From NCBI GenBank assembly GCA_902497035.1, contig CABVDL010000129.1:1-5895 (forward strand): a stretch of DNA of 5,895 nt. The letters run 5' to 3'. The DNA is from an uncultured Prevotella sp. (GTDB lineage: Bacteria > Bacteroidota > Bacteroidia > Bacteroidales > Bacteroidaceae). Every line of letters starts with the position of its first letter. The stretch's first letter is position 1. The translations under genes were made by a program, and so were the position numbers. Shown piece after piece: positions 1 to 5,762 of the stretch. The notes under the pieces are model-generated. The model was not told the DNA's origin, ran no database searches, and worked only from the letters and a program-made list of their open reading frames with translations.

Positions 1-12
1 TTCTATTGCCAT
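1..12 (-). CDS. 5' end of an unidentified gene leaving the window
   Basis: Only the first four codons (Met-Ala-Ile-Glu) of a minus-strand gene are inside the window; the product cannot be recognised. The case for a real start rests on its upstream DNA: an AAGGAAG purine run about six bases before the ATG, which is a good ribosome binding site for this group, and a complete Bacteroidales-type promoter just beyond it. The gene reads away from the regulator at 317-1126 in the same direction, but a promoter of its own and a gap of about 300 bases make it a separate transcription unit. Confidence 0.55.
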
Positions 13-31
13 AATCTTCCTTTCTTTTTTG

Positions 32-61
32 CAAAGGTAACTATTTGTTTTGAAAAGGCAA
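32..61 (-). promoter_or_regulatory. Bacteroidales-type promoter of the left-edge gene
   Basis: On the minus strand a TACCTTTG -7 box occupies 39 to 32 and a TTG -33 box occupies 61 to 59, separated by 19 bases. This matches the primary sigma factor consensus of Bacteroides and relatives (TTTG or TTG, about 19-21 bases, TAnnTTTG). Transcription would start near position 25, giving a leader of roughly 10-20 bases before the ATG at 12. Confidence 0.65.
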
Positions 62-316
62 GGATAAAAGGTCATTTTCTTAATCCTGGAGAGTAGCCTA
101 CATAAAATAATATCTAAAATTCAAGTACTAACTTTTAAAGTTTGCTAATGCGATAACGTGTCAATAGCATAGGATGTCAATAAATTACTGGATATCTACG
201 TGAACTTTTTTGTACCATTTAACTTGTAACTATTTGATTATCAAGTGACATTTTATTTCCACATGAATAATGTAGGTTAAGCAAGGTATGCTTACCAATT
301 ATTCAACTGCCAGGTA
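62..316. other. AT-rich intergenic stretch without a gene
   Basis: Together with the promoter region to its left this makes about 300 bases without a recognisable gene. No open frame here is longer than a few codons, and I see no TAnnTTTG box on either strand. What it holds is minor: an 8-base direct repeat TGTCAATA at 159-166 and 175-182; an imperfect inverted repeat with arms at 222-229 and 238-246 (ACTTGTAA against TTATCAAGT, one bulged base); and the small hairpin at 275-296. It is probably the 3' flank of the regulator plus the upstream flank of the left-edge gene. Confidence 0.5.
275..296. repeat. Small hairpin downstream of the regulator stop codon
   Basis: GGTTAAGC at 275-282 pairs with GCTTACC at 290-296, with one bulged T and a 7-base loop. 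It lies about 20 bases past the regulator's stop codon on the minus strand, where a terminator would be expected. No run of T follows it in that direction, so it does not qualify as a standard intrinsic terminator. It could be a 3' end stabiliser or chance. Confidence 0.25.
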
Positions 317-1126
317 CTATTTCCTATAGTCCTTAGGGCTCTGTCCCGTATGCGCCTTGAAATACCTCGTGAGGGCCGACTGGTCGGAAAAATTGAAAGC
401 ATGAGTAATCTCTTTCAAGCTCATCGTTGTTGTGCTAAGTGCAAGTTTTAATTGCTGCACGCGATAATCATTGATAAGATGTTTTGCCGTAAGTCCGGTG
501 TGCTCGCGGGCTATCTTGCCAAGGTACTTGGTACTGATGTTCATCTTTGAGGCATAGTACATCACCTCATTGCCCTCCTGATATTTCTCCTCAAGCAGCT
601 GCATGAATCGCGCAAACAGCTGTTGGCTGCGTGAAGTAGTCTTTGTCAGCGTCTGAGGGCTGTCGGGATGATACCGCATGAAATCGGCGAAGCCAATAAA
701 GAAAGCCTGTACGAGGTGTGCCGTGATTTTGTCAACAGACGGGATATATGGATCGTTATAGTAGAAGCGGAACATGCTGAAGAGCGCTTTCACCACATTT
801 TGAATCAAACCGTCGTTGGAGCACACGCGTTCGTCGCGCAATTCCCTGTATATCTCATGCTCTATGTTCATGCTGGCAGCGCGCAGGACTTCGGCCGAGT
901 AAACAATGGCCTCTGCTGAGAAGTCATCCGTGGCGTTTTTCCATAGGAGGATGTCGTTGGGAAAGAAAGATATAAAACTGTCGGTTGACAATTGCCATTG
1001 CCCAAAATTAATCTGTATTTCCGCCTTTCCACTTTTGCACAGCAGCATTGCTCCGAAGCCGATGGCATGCTCATCCATCTGCAAGTCTGTTTTCTTTATT
1101 TCTCGGAAATCGGTGCTCGTCTTCAT
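317..1126 (-). CDS. AraC-family transcriptional regulator, probable regulator of the adjacent efflux operon
   Basis: A 269-residue DNA-binding protein of the AraC/XylS family, expected in the cytoplasm. The C-terminal ~100 residues carry the paired helix-turn-helix domain: a first helix-turn-helix near residues 186-210 (ASKMNISTKYLGKIAREHTG) and a second near 236-260, ending in the family signature FNFSDQSALTRYFKAHTGQSPKDYR. Residues ~15-75 are strand-rich and resemble the cupin-like effector domain; the ligand is unknown. The frame is open up to an ATG at 1204 (295 residues), but a TAATTTTG promoter box at 1170-1163 lies inside that longer version, so transcripts from it could not encode those residues. 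I therefore chose the ATG at 1126, where the family-like sequence begins; this choice is inference. The gene is divergent from the TolC/fusion/transporter operon, a common pairing in Bacteroidales, so control of that operon is the likely role. Confidence 0.88.
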   Translation of the reverse strand: MKTSTDFREIKKTDLQMDEHAIGFGAMLLCKSGKAEIQINFGQWQLSTDSFISFFPNDILLWKNATDDFSAEAIVYSAEVLRAASMNIEHEIYRELRDERVCSNDGLIQNVVKALFSMFRFYYNDPYIPSVDKITAHLVQAFFIGFADFMRYHPDSPQTLTKTTSRSQQLFARFMQLLEEKYQEGNEVMYYASKMNISTKYLGKIAREHTGLTAKHLINDYRVQQLKLALSTTTMSLKEITHAFNFSDQSALTRYFKAHTGQSPKDYRK

Positions 1127-1162
1127 ATCAGCTGTGGATGTTCTTACTTCCTCTTTTTGCTG

Positions 1163-1170
1163 CAAAATTA
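1163..1170 (-). promoter_or_regulatory. Probable -7 box of the AraC-family regulator
   Basis: TAATTTTG on the minus strand fits the Bacteroidales TAnnTTTG -7 consensus and is followed by a C, as is common. No good TTTG lies at the expected -33 distance (about 1190-1195), so the promoter may be weak or activator-dependent. Transcription would begin near 1157, about 30 bases before the ATG at 1126 and downstream of the alternative ATG at 1204. A purine run, AAAAAGAGGAAG, lies just past the start of the presumed leader. Confidence 0.45.
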
Positions 1171-1200
1171 CAAAAACAAATTCATATAGTTCTGTTTTTG
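1171..1200. promoter_or_regulatory. Inverted repeat in the divergent control region, candidate operator
   Basis: Arms CAAAAACAAA (1171-1180) and TCTGTTTTTG (1191-1200) are inverted copies matching at 9 of 10 positions around a 10-base spacer, so the half-sites are about 20 bases, or two helical turns, apart. A further CAAAAC at 1202-1207 forms a second, tighter palindrome, TTTTGTCAAAA (1196-1206). The repeat sits directly upstream of the regulator's -7 box and about 50 bases before the operon's -7 box, where a regulator could act on both. The DNA is AT-rich, which raises the chance of random palindromes, and AraC-type sites are more often direct repeats, so the operator role is inference. Confidence 0.3.
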
Positions 1201-1221
1201 TCAAAACGATGTGATTTTATG

Positions 1222-1255
1222 TTTCATGCCCTTGCCGGAAATCATTGTAACTTTG
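1222..1255 (+). promoter_or_regulatory. Promoter of the efflux operon
   Basis: TAACTTTG at 1248-1255 is a clean match to the Bacteroidales TAnnTTTG -7 box. The -33 element is weak: TTTC at 1222-1225 with a 22-base spacer is the best candidate. Transcription would start around 1262, giving a leader of about 40 bases before the ATG at 1301. A good -7 with a poor -33 would suit an operon that depends on an activator such as the neighbouring AraC-family protein, though that is inference. Confidence 0.6.
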
Positions 1256-1300
1256 CACCCGATTTTATAGAGTGACATCAAAGCAGTATTATTAATAGGA

Positions 1301-2608
1301 ATGAAAAAAAGATTGATCATGGCTGTAGCCCTTGCTACAGTCGGTATTCAGGTATTTCATGCTCAGAACTCACATCCGTTGGACATTCAGGGCTTATTTA
1401 CGCTCATCGATACCAATAACAGCAGTGTGCGTGTCAGCAAAACCAGCATAGAGGCTGCTCGCCATGATGTCGAAGCTGCCAAGAGCCAGCGGCTTCCCGA
1501 CATCAATGCCCAACTCTCAGCAAGTTTCATTGGCAACGCCTTGCTCACTGACCGCGATTTCAGTGAGGTGCACGGATTGCATTCTCCCCATTTCGGCAAT
1601 CAGTTCATCGTCGATGCCAGCCAGACCATCTATAGCGGTGGTGCGCTGACCGCCGGCATCAAGATGTCGGAGCTGGGGCTTGAAAAAGCAGGCATCGCCT
1701 CCGACCTCACCATCCAGCAGCAACGCTTCCTGGCCTTGAGCCAATATCTCGACTTGGAAAAGATTGCTAATCGTGAGCAGGTGGTGAAGAGCAACATCGA
1801 ACTGACCAAAAAGATCATCAGCGACATCGAGGCGCGGCATCGTCAGGGCGTCGCCCTGAAGAACGACATCACGCGCTACGAGTTGCAGATGCAGACCTTA
1901 CAGCTCGAGTTGACCAAGCTCCGCAACCAGCGCGCCATCGTCAACCATCAGCTCTGCGTCTCTTTGGGCATTGCCACCTCCGACTCTATTGTCCCCACGG
2001 AGCATGTTGCCGACAAGACATTTGCCCGTGACGCCCATGCTCAGTGGCAGTCAGCCGCCATGTCGAGTCCTACTTTGCGCATGGCCTCGGTAGATGAGCA
2101 AATGGCTGGTCAGAAAGAGAAACTGGCAAAGAGCGAGCTGCTGCCCAAAGTGGCGGTGGTGGCACAGAACAATTTCAACGGTCCCATCACCTTCGAATTG
2201 CCACCCGTCAACAAGAATCTGAATATATGGTATGTCGGCGTAGGTGTCTCTTACCCCGTGTCTTCACTCTTCAAGAGCAACAAGAAGTTGCGTGCAGCCA
2301 AGGTGACAGTGCGCGAGGCTCAGGAGAGGAAGACGGTAGCTCAGGAGATCGTTGGCAATCAGATGCAGGCTGCATGGACCAACTATCAGCAGAGCTACGT
2401 GGAGCTGCAAACCCAACAGAAAAGCGTGGAGCTCGCCCGGCAAAACTTTGAAGTCGTCAACGACCGATACATCAATCAGCTTGCGCTCGTTACCGACATG
2501 ATCGACGCAAGCAACATGCGGCTGGACGCGGAGCTCGCTGAGGTGGATGCCCGCATCAACATCGCTTATGCTTATTACAAGATGAAGTATATTGCCGGAG
2601 AGTTGTAA
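1301..2608 (+). CDS. TolC-family outer-membrane efflux protein (outer-membrane factor of a tripartite pump)
   Basis: A 435-residue outer-membrane channel protein that would trimerise into a periplasm-spanning tunnel and export substrate passed on by the fusion protein and inner-membrane transporter. It starts with a clear signal peptide (MKKR, hydrophobic residues 5-19, probable cleavage after FHA at residue 21). Two outer-membrane-efflux repeats follow. In the first, a long helical stretch is broken by the strand segment FIVDASQTIYSGGAL (about 102-116) and leads to a second long helix containing GVALKNDITRYELQ (183-196). In the second, the strand segment is VGVGVSYPVSSLF (312-324) and the matching helix has NQLALVTDMIDASN (392-405). 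Length and repeat layout are normal for the family, with no disruption. It is the first gene of the operon; the next gene begins 56 bases downstream with no TAnnTTTG box between, so cotranscription is likely. The substrate cannot be read from the sequence. Confidence 0.93.
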   Translation: MKKRLIMAVALATVGIQVFHAQNSHPLDIQGLFTLIDTNNSSVRVSKTSIEAARHDVEAAKSQRLPDINAQLSASFIGNALLTDRDFSEVHGLHSPHFGNQFIVDASQTIYSGGALTAGIKMSELGLEKAGIASDLTIQQQRFLALSQYLDLEKIANREQVVKSNIELTKKIISDIEARHRQGVALKNDITRYELQMQTLQLELTKLRNQRAIVNHQLCVSLGIATSDSIVPTEHVADKTFARDAHAQWQSAAMSSPTLRMASVDEQMAGQKEKLAKSELLPKVAVVAQNNFNGPITFELPPVNKNLNIWYVGVGVSYPVSSLFKSNKKLRAAKVTVREAQERKTVAQEIVGNQMQAAWTNYQQSYVELQTQQKSVELARQNFEVVNDRYINQLALVTDMIDASNMRLDAELAEVDARINIAYAYYKMKYIAGEL

Positions 2609-2664
2609 ACGACAGAGGATATAGAAAACTACACATTATATTTATATAGAATTTCAGTCACATC

Positions 2665-2979
2665 ATGAATAAGAGAAAACAGGTTTTAAGAGCTTACAAT
2701 ATCGTTGTCATCGCTTTGCTCGTCCTTGGGCTGGCTTATGTTTGCAGCCGTTTCATCCATTTCGGCCGCAAGGAATATACCGACAACGCCATGGTCCACC
2801 GCAACATGACACCCGTCAACACCCGTGTACAAGGCTTCATCAAGGAGATTCGCTTCCATGAGTTCCAATATGTCCACAAGGGCGACACGCTCGTCATCCT
2901 CGAGGATGCCGAGTATCGTCTGCACTGGCTCAGGCTGAGGCCTCACTCCGTGGCCAAAAGCGTGGCAGTGGTGCCGTGA
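2665..2979 (+). CDS. N-terminal piece of the frameshifted membrane fusion protein
   Basis: The 104-residue product of the undisturbed start. It contains the inner-membrane anchor (about residues 11-28) and the first half of the lipoyl-like domain up to EDAEYRL at residue 86. The last 18 residues (from HWLRLRPHS) are out-of-frame sequence unrelated to the family. It lacks the helical hairpin and barrel needed to contact the TolC-type channel, so it would not work alone as an adaptor. Confidence 0.6.
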   Translation: MNKRKQVLRAYNIVVIALLVLGLAYVCSRFIHFGRKEYTDNAMVHRNMTPVNTRVQGFIKEIRFHEFQYVHKGDTLVILEDAEYRLHWLRLRPHSVAKSVAVVP

Positions 2980-3743
2980 GTGCGGGCATGCATACCATCA
3001 GCCGCAATGTCAGCGTGGCCAGCGAGGGCATGCGCGTGGCCAACGCCGGCATCAGCGAGGCCAAGGTCAGCATGGACAATGCCAAGCGCGACTACGACCG
3101 CTATGCGGCGTTGCTGGCCAAGGGAGCCGTCACACCGCAGCAATACGACAATGCCAAGACGCGTTACGAGGAATCGCGCAGCCGCTGGCAGGCCGCGCAA
3201 GCACGACTGTCACAGGCAGCCGCAAGCCGCACCGCAACAGCCAGTGTGAGCGGAGAGCAAAGCCAGCGTCTCGGACAGAGCCATGCCGGGGAGAGCGTGG
3301 CTGAGGCACAGCTCAACCTGGCACGGCTTAATCTCTCCTATACCGTCATCACGGCTCCCTGCGACGGATATGTCGGCAGAAAGAACATCTTTGTGGGCCA
3401 GTTGGTGCAGCCCGGACAGCTCATGGTGAACATCGTCGACCAGAACAGTGTCTGGGTGATTGCCAACTACCGCGAATCACAGCTCCGTCATATCAAGAAT
3501 GGTGCGTCCGTCTCGTTCACCTGCGATGCCATTCCCGGCATTACCTATCAGGGCAAGGTGGTTGCCGTCTCCTCAGCCTCCGGTGCCGCTATGGACAACA
3601 TCCCCGTTGACAATGCCACGGGCAACTTTGTCAAGGTGGAGCAGCGCATACCGGTGAGAATAGAGCTCACCGGCGACAACAAAGCCGAGGACATCAAGAA
3701 GCTGCTCAGCGGTCTGAATGTGGAGACGGAGGTGAAATACTAA
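2976..3743 (+). CDS. C-terminal piece of the frameshifted membrane fusion protein
   Basis: A 255-residue frame holding most of the helical hairpin, the second half of the lipoyl-like domain (TAPCDGYVGR near residues 126-135) and the barrel domain. In-frame family sequence already begins upstream at 2925 (LAQAEASLRGQ). The GTG at 2976 is the nearest plausible restart and overlaps the preceding stop as GTGA, a layout that can allow translational coupling. The piece would have no signal peptide or membrane anchor, so any product would stay in the cytoplasm and probably be inactive. The real start of this frame is most likely the ATG at 2665 of the intact gene. Confidence 0.6.
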   Translation: MSAGMHTISRNVSVASEGMRVANAGISEAKVSMDNAKRDYDRYAALLAKGAVTPQQYDNAKTRYEESRSRWQAAQARLSQAAASRTATASVSGEQSQRLGQSHAGESVAEAQLNLARLNLSYTVITAPCDGYVGRKNIFVGQLVQPGQLMVNIVDQNSVWVIANYRESQLRHIKNGASVSFTCDAIPGITYQGKVVAVSSASGAAMDNIPVDNATGNFVKVEQRIPVRIELTGDNKAEDIKKLLSGLNVETEVKY

Positions 3744-3757
3744 AACGATTCAAGACT

Positions 3758-5311
3758 ATGGCTGATCCAATGATAGGGCGCCCCTTTGCCATGCCCATGC
3801 TGAAGGACTTCATTCCCAAGAAGCTCCAGCCATGGCTCTACCTGGTGTGCGCCGTTATTTTTCAACTTGTCAACACCATCTACATGGGCTCAGTATCGCA
3901 GATGGTGGGCTCCACAGGACTCATGCGTGAGGACATCACGTTCATCTTCCTTTGTGGAGTCGTAGGCGTGGCAATGCCGTTCCCGGTATTGTTCCGCATG
4001 AAGTTCCGTTTCACCAACCGCAGCTTAGAGCTGTTTTCGGTCGGCGGAATGATCATCTGCATCCTGTTGACGCTGGCACTGTTCAATTTCACCGATATCC
4101 ACGTCACATTGCCGTTGCTCTGCCTTCTGTCGTTTGTGTGCTGTTATTTGAAGCTCATGGCGACATTTGAGATCTTCAGCAATATCCAGTTGTGGATGAC
4201 TCCTCGCCGCGATTTCCGCATCTTCTTCCCGTTGCTCTACATCGTTGTCTTAGGCGACATGAGTGGCGGGGCGTGGGTGTCGTCCCAGTTGACCTATTTC
4301 GGCGACTCCTGGCAGACGATGCAGTGGTTTGTCATTGCGTTGCTGCTGGTCGTATGGCTTTTTCTGTGGACCTGCACCCGCCACTTCCGCTTCATGCGTC
4401 CGCTTCCTTTCCTGTCCATCGACTGGCTTGGCGGCGTACTCTGGTCGGTCACGCTGTTGGAGTTGATATGGCTGTTCCATTATGGTGAATACTACAATTG
4501 GTGGGACAGCCGTCTGTGGCGCGGTGTGGTCGTGGCAACGGTCATCACGGCTTACTTTGCAGTCAGCCGCATGCGCCACATCCATCACCCCTATATCGAC
4601 CCGAATGCCTTCCGCTACAAGACATTATTGCCGATACTCGGTATGTTTGCCGTGGCTGAGGTGATGAATGCCACACCGCAGGTACTGCAAAATGCATTCA
4701 CGGGCAGCATAGCGCACTGGGGCATGATGACAACCGCACCGCTCAACCTCATTACCATCGTTGGCAATGTCACCGGCTGTCTGTTCTGTCTGTGGTGGAT
4801 GAAGATGACGCGGCAGGCCTATACCCGTCTGCTGACGATAGGCTTTGCCCTGCTGTTGAGCTACCAGGTGGCGATGTACTTCATCGTGTATCCCGGACTC
4901 AACTTCGAGATGCTCATTGTGCCGACGTTCCTCCGTTCGTTTGGCTATACCATCTTCTTTGTCACCATGACGCTCTATCTCGAAGAGCTGATGCCCTTCC
5001 AGCATTTCTTCATGGGTCTCACCATCTGCGGTTTCATCCGCAATGGCCTGCTGAGCACCATGACCGAGAGCATCTACGCCTTCCTGCTGCGCTATCATAT
5101 CATGGACAATCTGGTCAGTGCCCACCCTTATACGCCCGAGATGAGCCTGCTCACCGGCATCAAGCAACTCTATGGCGTGACGTGCATGGGTGGTTGCTTC
5201 TTCCTCCTGTTGCTCATGTTGTGGCACGTCAGTCCCGTGCGCTCAACGCTGAAGCACCTGCCTTACTGGGGAAAGCTCGGTCATGAAATGCGCAAGGAAT
5301 TAGGGAGGTAG
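3758..5311 (+). CDS. Major facilitator superfamily efflux transporter, DHA2/EmrB-like, 14 membrane helices
   Basis: A 517-residue inner-membrane protein, the proton-driven pump of the tripartite system by family analogy. About fourteen hydrophobic segments can be counted, near residues 27-49, 60-80, 92-112, 117-135, 155-178, 187-207, 222-242, 254-272, 289-310, 327-348, 358-378, 384-408, 418-442 and 472-492. That number and the length fit the 14-helix drug:H+ antiporter family 2. The sequence is divergent: I do not see a textbook motif A loop, and conserved-looking charged or polar positions include R57-E58-D59, D167 in LGDMSGG, and E409-E410. Family placement therefore rests on topology and operon context. 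The ATG at 3758 is 14 bases after the stop of the fusion gene, indicating tight coupling; ATGs at 3770 and 3791 are possible alternatives, and no strong ribosome binding site is present. The substrate is unknown. Its last 31 bases overlap the convergent phosphatase remnant. Confidence 0.88.
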   Translation: MADPMIGRPFAMPMLKDFIPKKLQPWLYLVCAVIFQLVNTIYMGSVSQMVGSTGLMREDITFIFLCGVVGVAMPFPVLFRMKFRFTNRSLELFSVGGMIICILLTLALFNFTDIHVTLPLLCLLSFVCCYLKLMATFEIFSNIQLWMTPRRDFRIFFPLLYIVVLGDMSGGAWVSSQLTYFGDSWQTMQWFVIALLLVVWLFLWTCTRHFRFMRPLPFLSIDWLGGVLWSVTLLELIWLFHYGEYYNWWDSRLWRGVVVATVITAYFAVSRMRHIHHPYIDPNAFRYKTLLPILGMFAVAEVMNATPQVLQNAFTGSIAHWGMMTTAPLNLITIVGNVTGCLFCLWWMKMTRQAYTRLLTIGFALLLSYQVAMYFIVYPGLNFEMLIVPTFLRSFGYTIFFVTMTLYLEELMPFQHFFMGLTICGFIRNGLLSTMTESIYAFLLRYHIMDNLVSAHPYTPEMSLLTGIKQLYGVTCMGGCFFLLLLMLWHVSPVRSTLKHLPYWGKLGHEMRKELGR

Positions 5312-5688
5312 TGCAAAAGCGTTTTCATGATAAATGCTTGGATTAGCCCACGTCCTGCATGCTCCCTATTGGTTAGACCATCAAGCATCCCCCGACATCC
5401 GTCCTCAATGAGGTTGAGGGCGAGCTCAAAGTCTTCAACATCGCCATAATATGGGTCAGGAACAGAGGTCCTCCCTTTGTACTTCGTGAAGTAGTCGGCC
5501 ATGCGGATGACCTTGCGGCGGTCGGCCTCGTTGTGTGCCTTGCGGCAGATGTCGTGGTAGTTCTCATCGTCCATGACAACGATGTAGTCGAAGTCGGCAA
5601 AGTCATGGCTTGCGTCGAACTGACGGGCGATGTGGTCAATGCGGTAGCCACGTCTTGCACCATGCTGCCGCATGCGTTTGTCGGGCAA
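5281..5688 (-). pseudogene. Remnant of a low-molecular-weight protein tyrosine phosphatase, N-terminus lost
   Basis: The frame encodes the C-terminal two thirds of a low-molecular-weight phosphotyrosine phosphatase. Family landmarks are visible: the PDKRMRQHG start of the remnant, DYIVVMDDENYHDI (residues 34-47), RMADYF (62-67) and the general-acid motif VPDPYYG (76-82, Asp78). The N-terminal ~50 residues with the P-loop CX5R(S/T), which supplies the catalytic cysteine and arginine, are missing. The frame has a TAA directly before the TTG at 5688, and only 74 bases separate it from xpt, too few to hold the lost part in any frame. The product would therefore be inactive. The C-terminus also looks altered: after EDGCRGML (95-102) it runs on for ~33 residues with no family character and stops inside the transporter gene. 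A deletion that removed the 5' end during rearrangement next to xpt is the simplest explanation; no mobile element is visible at the junction. Confidence 0.8.
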
Positions 5689-5710
5689 TTATAATTCATA
5701 AGCGGTTTAC

Positions 5711-5741
5711 TTTGCCATTTCATAAGATTGCAGTAATTTTG
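5711..5741 (+). promoter_or_regulatory. Promoter of xpt
   Basis: TTTG at 5711-5714, a 19-base spacer and TAATTTTG at 5734-5741 together make the best-matching Bacteroidales promoter in the window. Transcription would start near 5748, leaving a leader of only ~15 bases before the ATG at 5763. Such a short leader has no room for a purine riboswitch. Confidence 0.72.
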
Positions 5742-5762
5742 CATCACTAAAGTTACTCTATT

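Larger units (their letters stand above)
2665..3743 (+). pseudogene. HlyD/EmrA-type membrane fusion protein gene, interrupted by a one-base frameshift
   Basis: This gene should encode the periplasmic adaptor that links the inner-membrane transporter to the TolC-type channel. Restoring one base at about 2920-2925 yields a continuous protein of 359 residues, a usual length for EmrA-like adaptors. Its order would be: a short cytoplasmic start, one membrane anchor (about 11-28), the first half of the lipoyl-like domain (TDNAMVHRNMTPVNTRVQG, then HKGDTLVILEDAEY), an alpha-helical hairpin rich in Ala, Gln and Arg (about 88-222), the second half of the lipoyl-like domain (LSYTVITAPCDGYVGR), and a beta-barrel region with PGQLMVNIVDQNSVWVIANY. 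As written, frame 1 runs out of homology after residue 86 and stops at 2979, while the homology continues in the other frame from 2925. There is no homopolymer or slippery heptamer at the break, which argues against programmed frameshifting. No second defect is visible, so the lesion is recent or is a sequencing error. Confidence 0.85.

Noticed and set aside
159..182. Direct repeat TGTCAATA in the left intergenic stretch
   Set aside because: Two copies of eight bases in AT-rich DNA are expected by chance and there is no third copy or array spacing.
906..1214. 102-residue plus-strand frame across the regulator and its upstream region
   Set aside because: Antisense shadow of the AraC-family gene; no promoter and no recognisable domain.
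2637..2650. TATATTTATATA before the adaptor gene as an internal promoter
   Set aside because: It lacks the TTTG of the -7 consensus and has no -33 partner; the gene is better explained as cotranscribed with the channel gene.
2915..2930. Programmed ribosomal frameshifting in the adaptor gene
   Set aside because: No slippery heptamer, homopolymer run or downstream structure is visible, and adaptor genes of this family are not known to use frameshifting.
4625..5227. 200-residue minus-strand open frame opposite the transporter gene
   Set aside because: His-, Glu- and Gln-rich composition typical of an antisense shadow; no family resemblance, and the plus strand clearly codes for membrane helices here.
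5312..5335. Possible terminator after the transporter gene (AAAAGCGTTTT)
   Set aside because: The stem is only four A-T pairs around a 3-base loop, with no T-run; too weak to call.
5373..5747. 124-residue minus-strand frame with an ATG start reaching closer to xpt, which might have held the missing phosphatase N-terminus
   Set aside because: It reads the phosphatase region in the wrong frame (Thr/Ser-rich), and its first 20 residues contain no CX5R P-loop or other phosphatase sequence.
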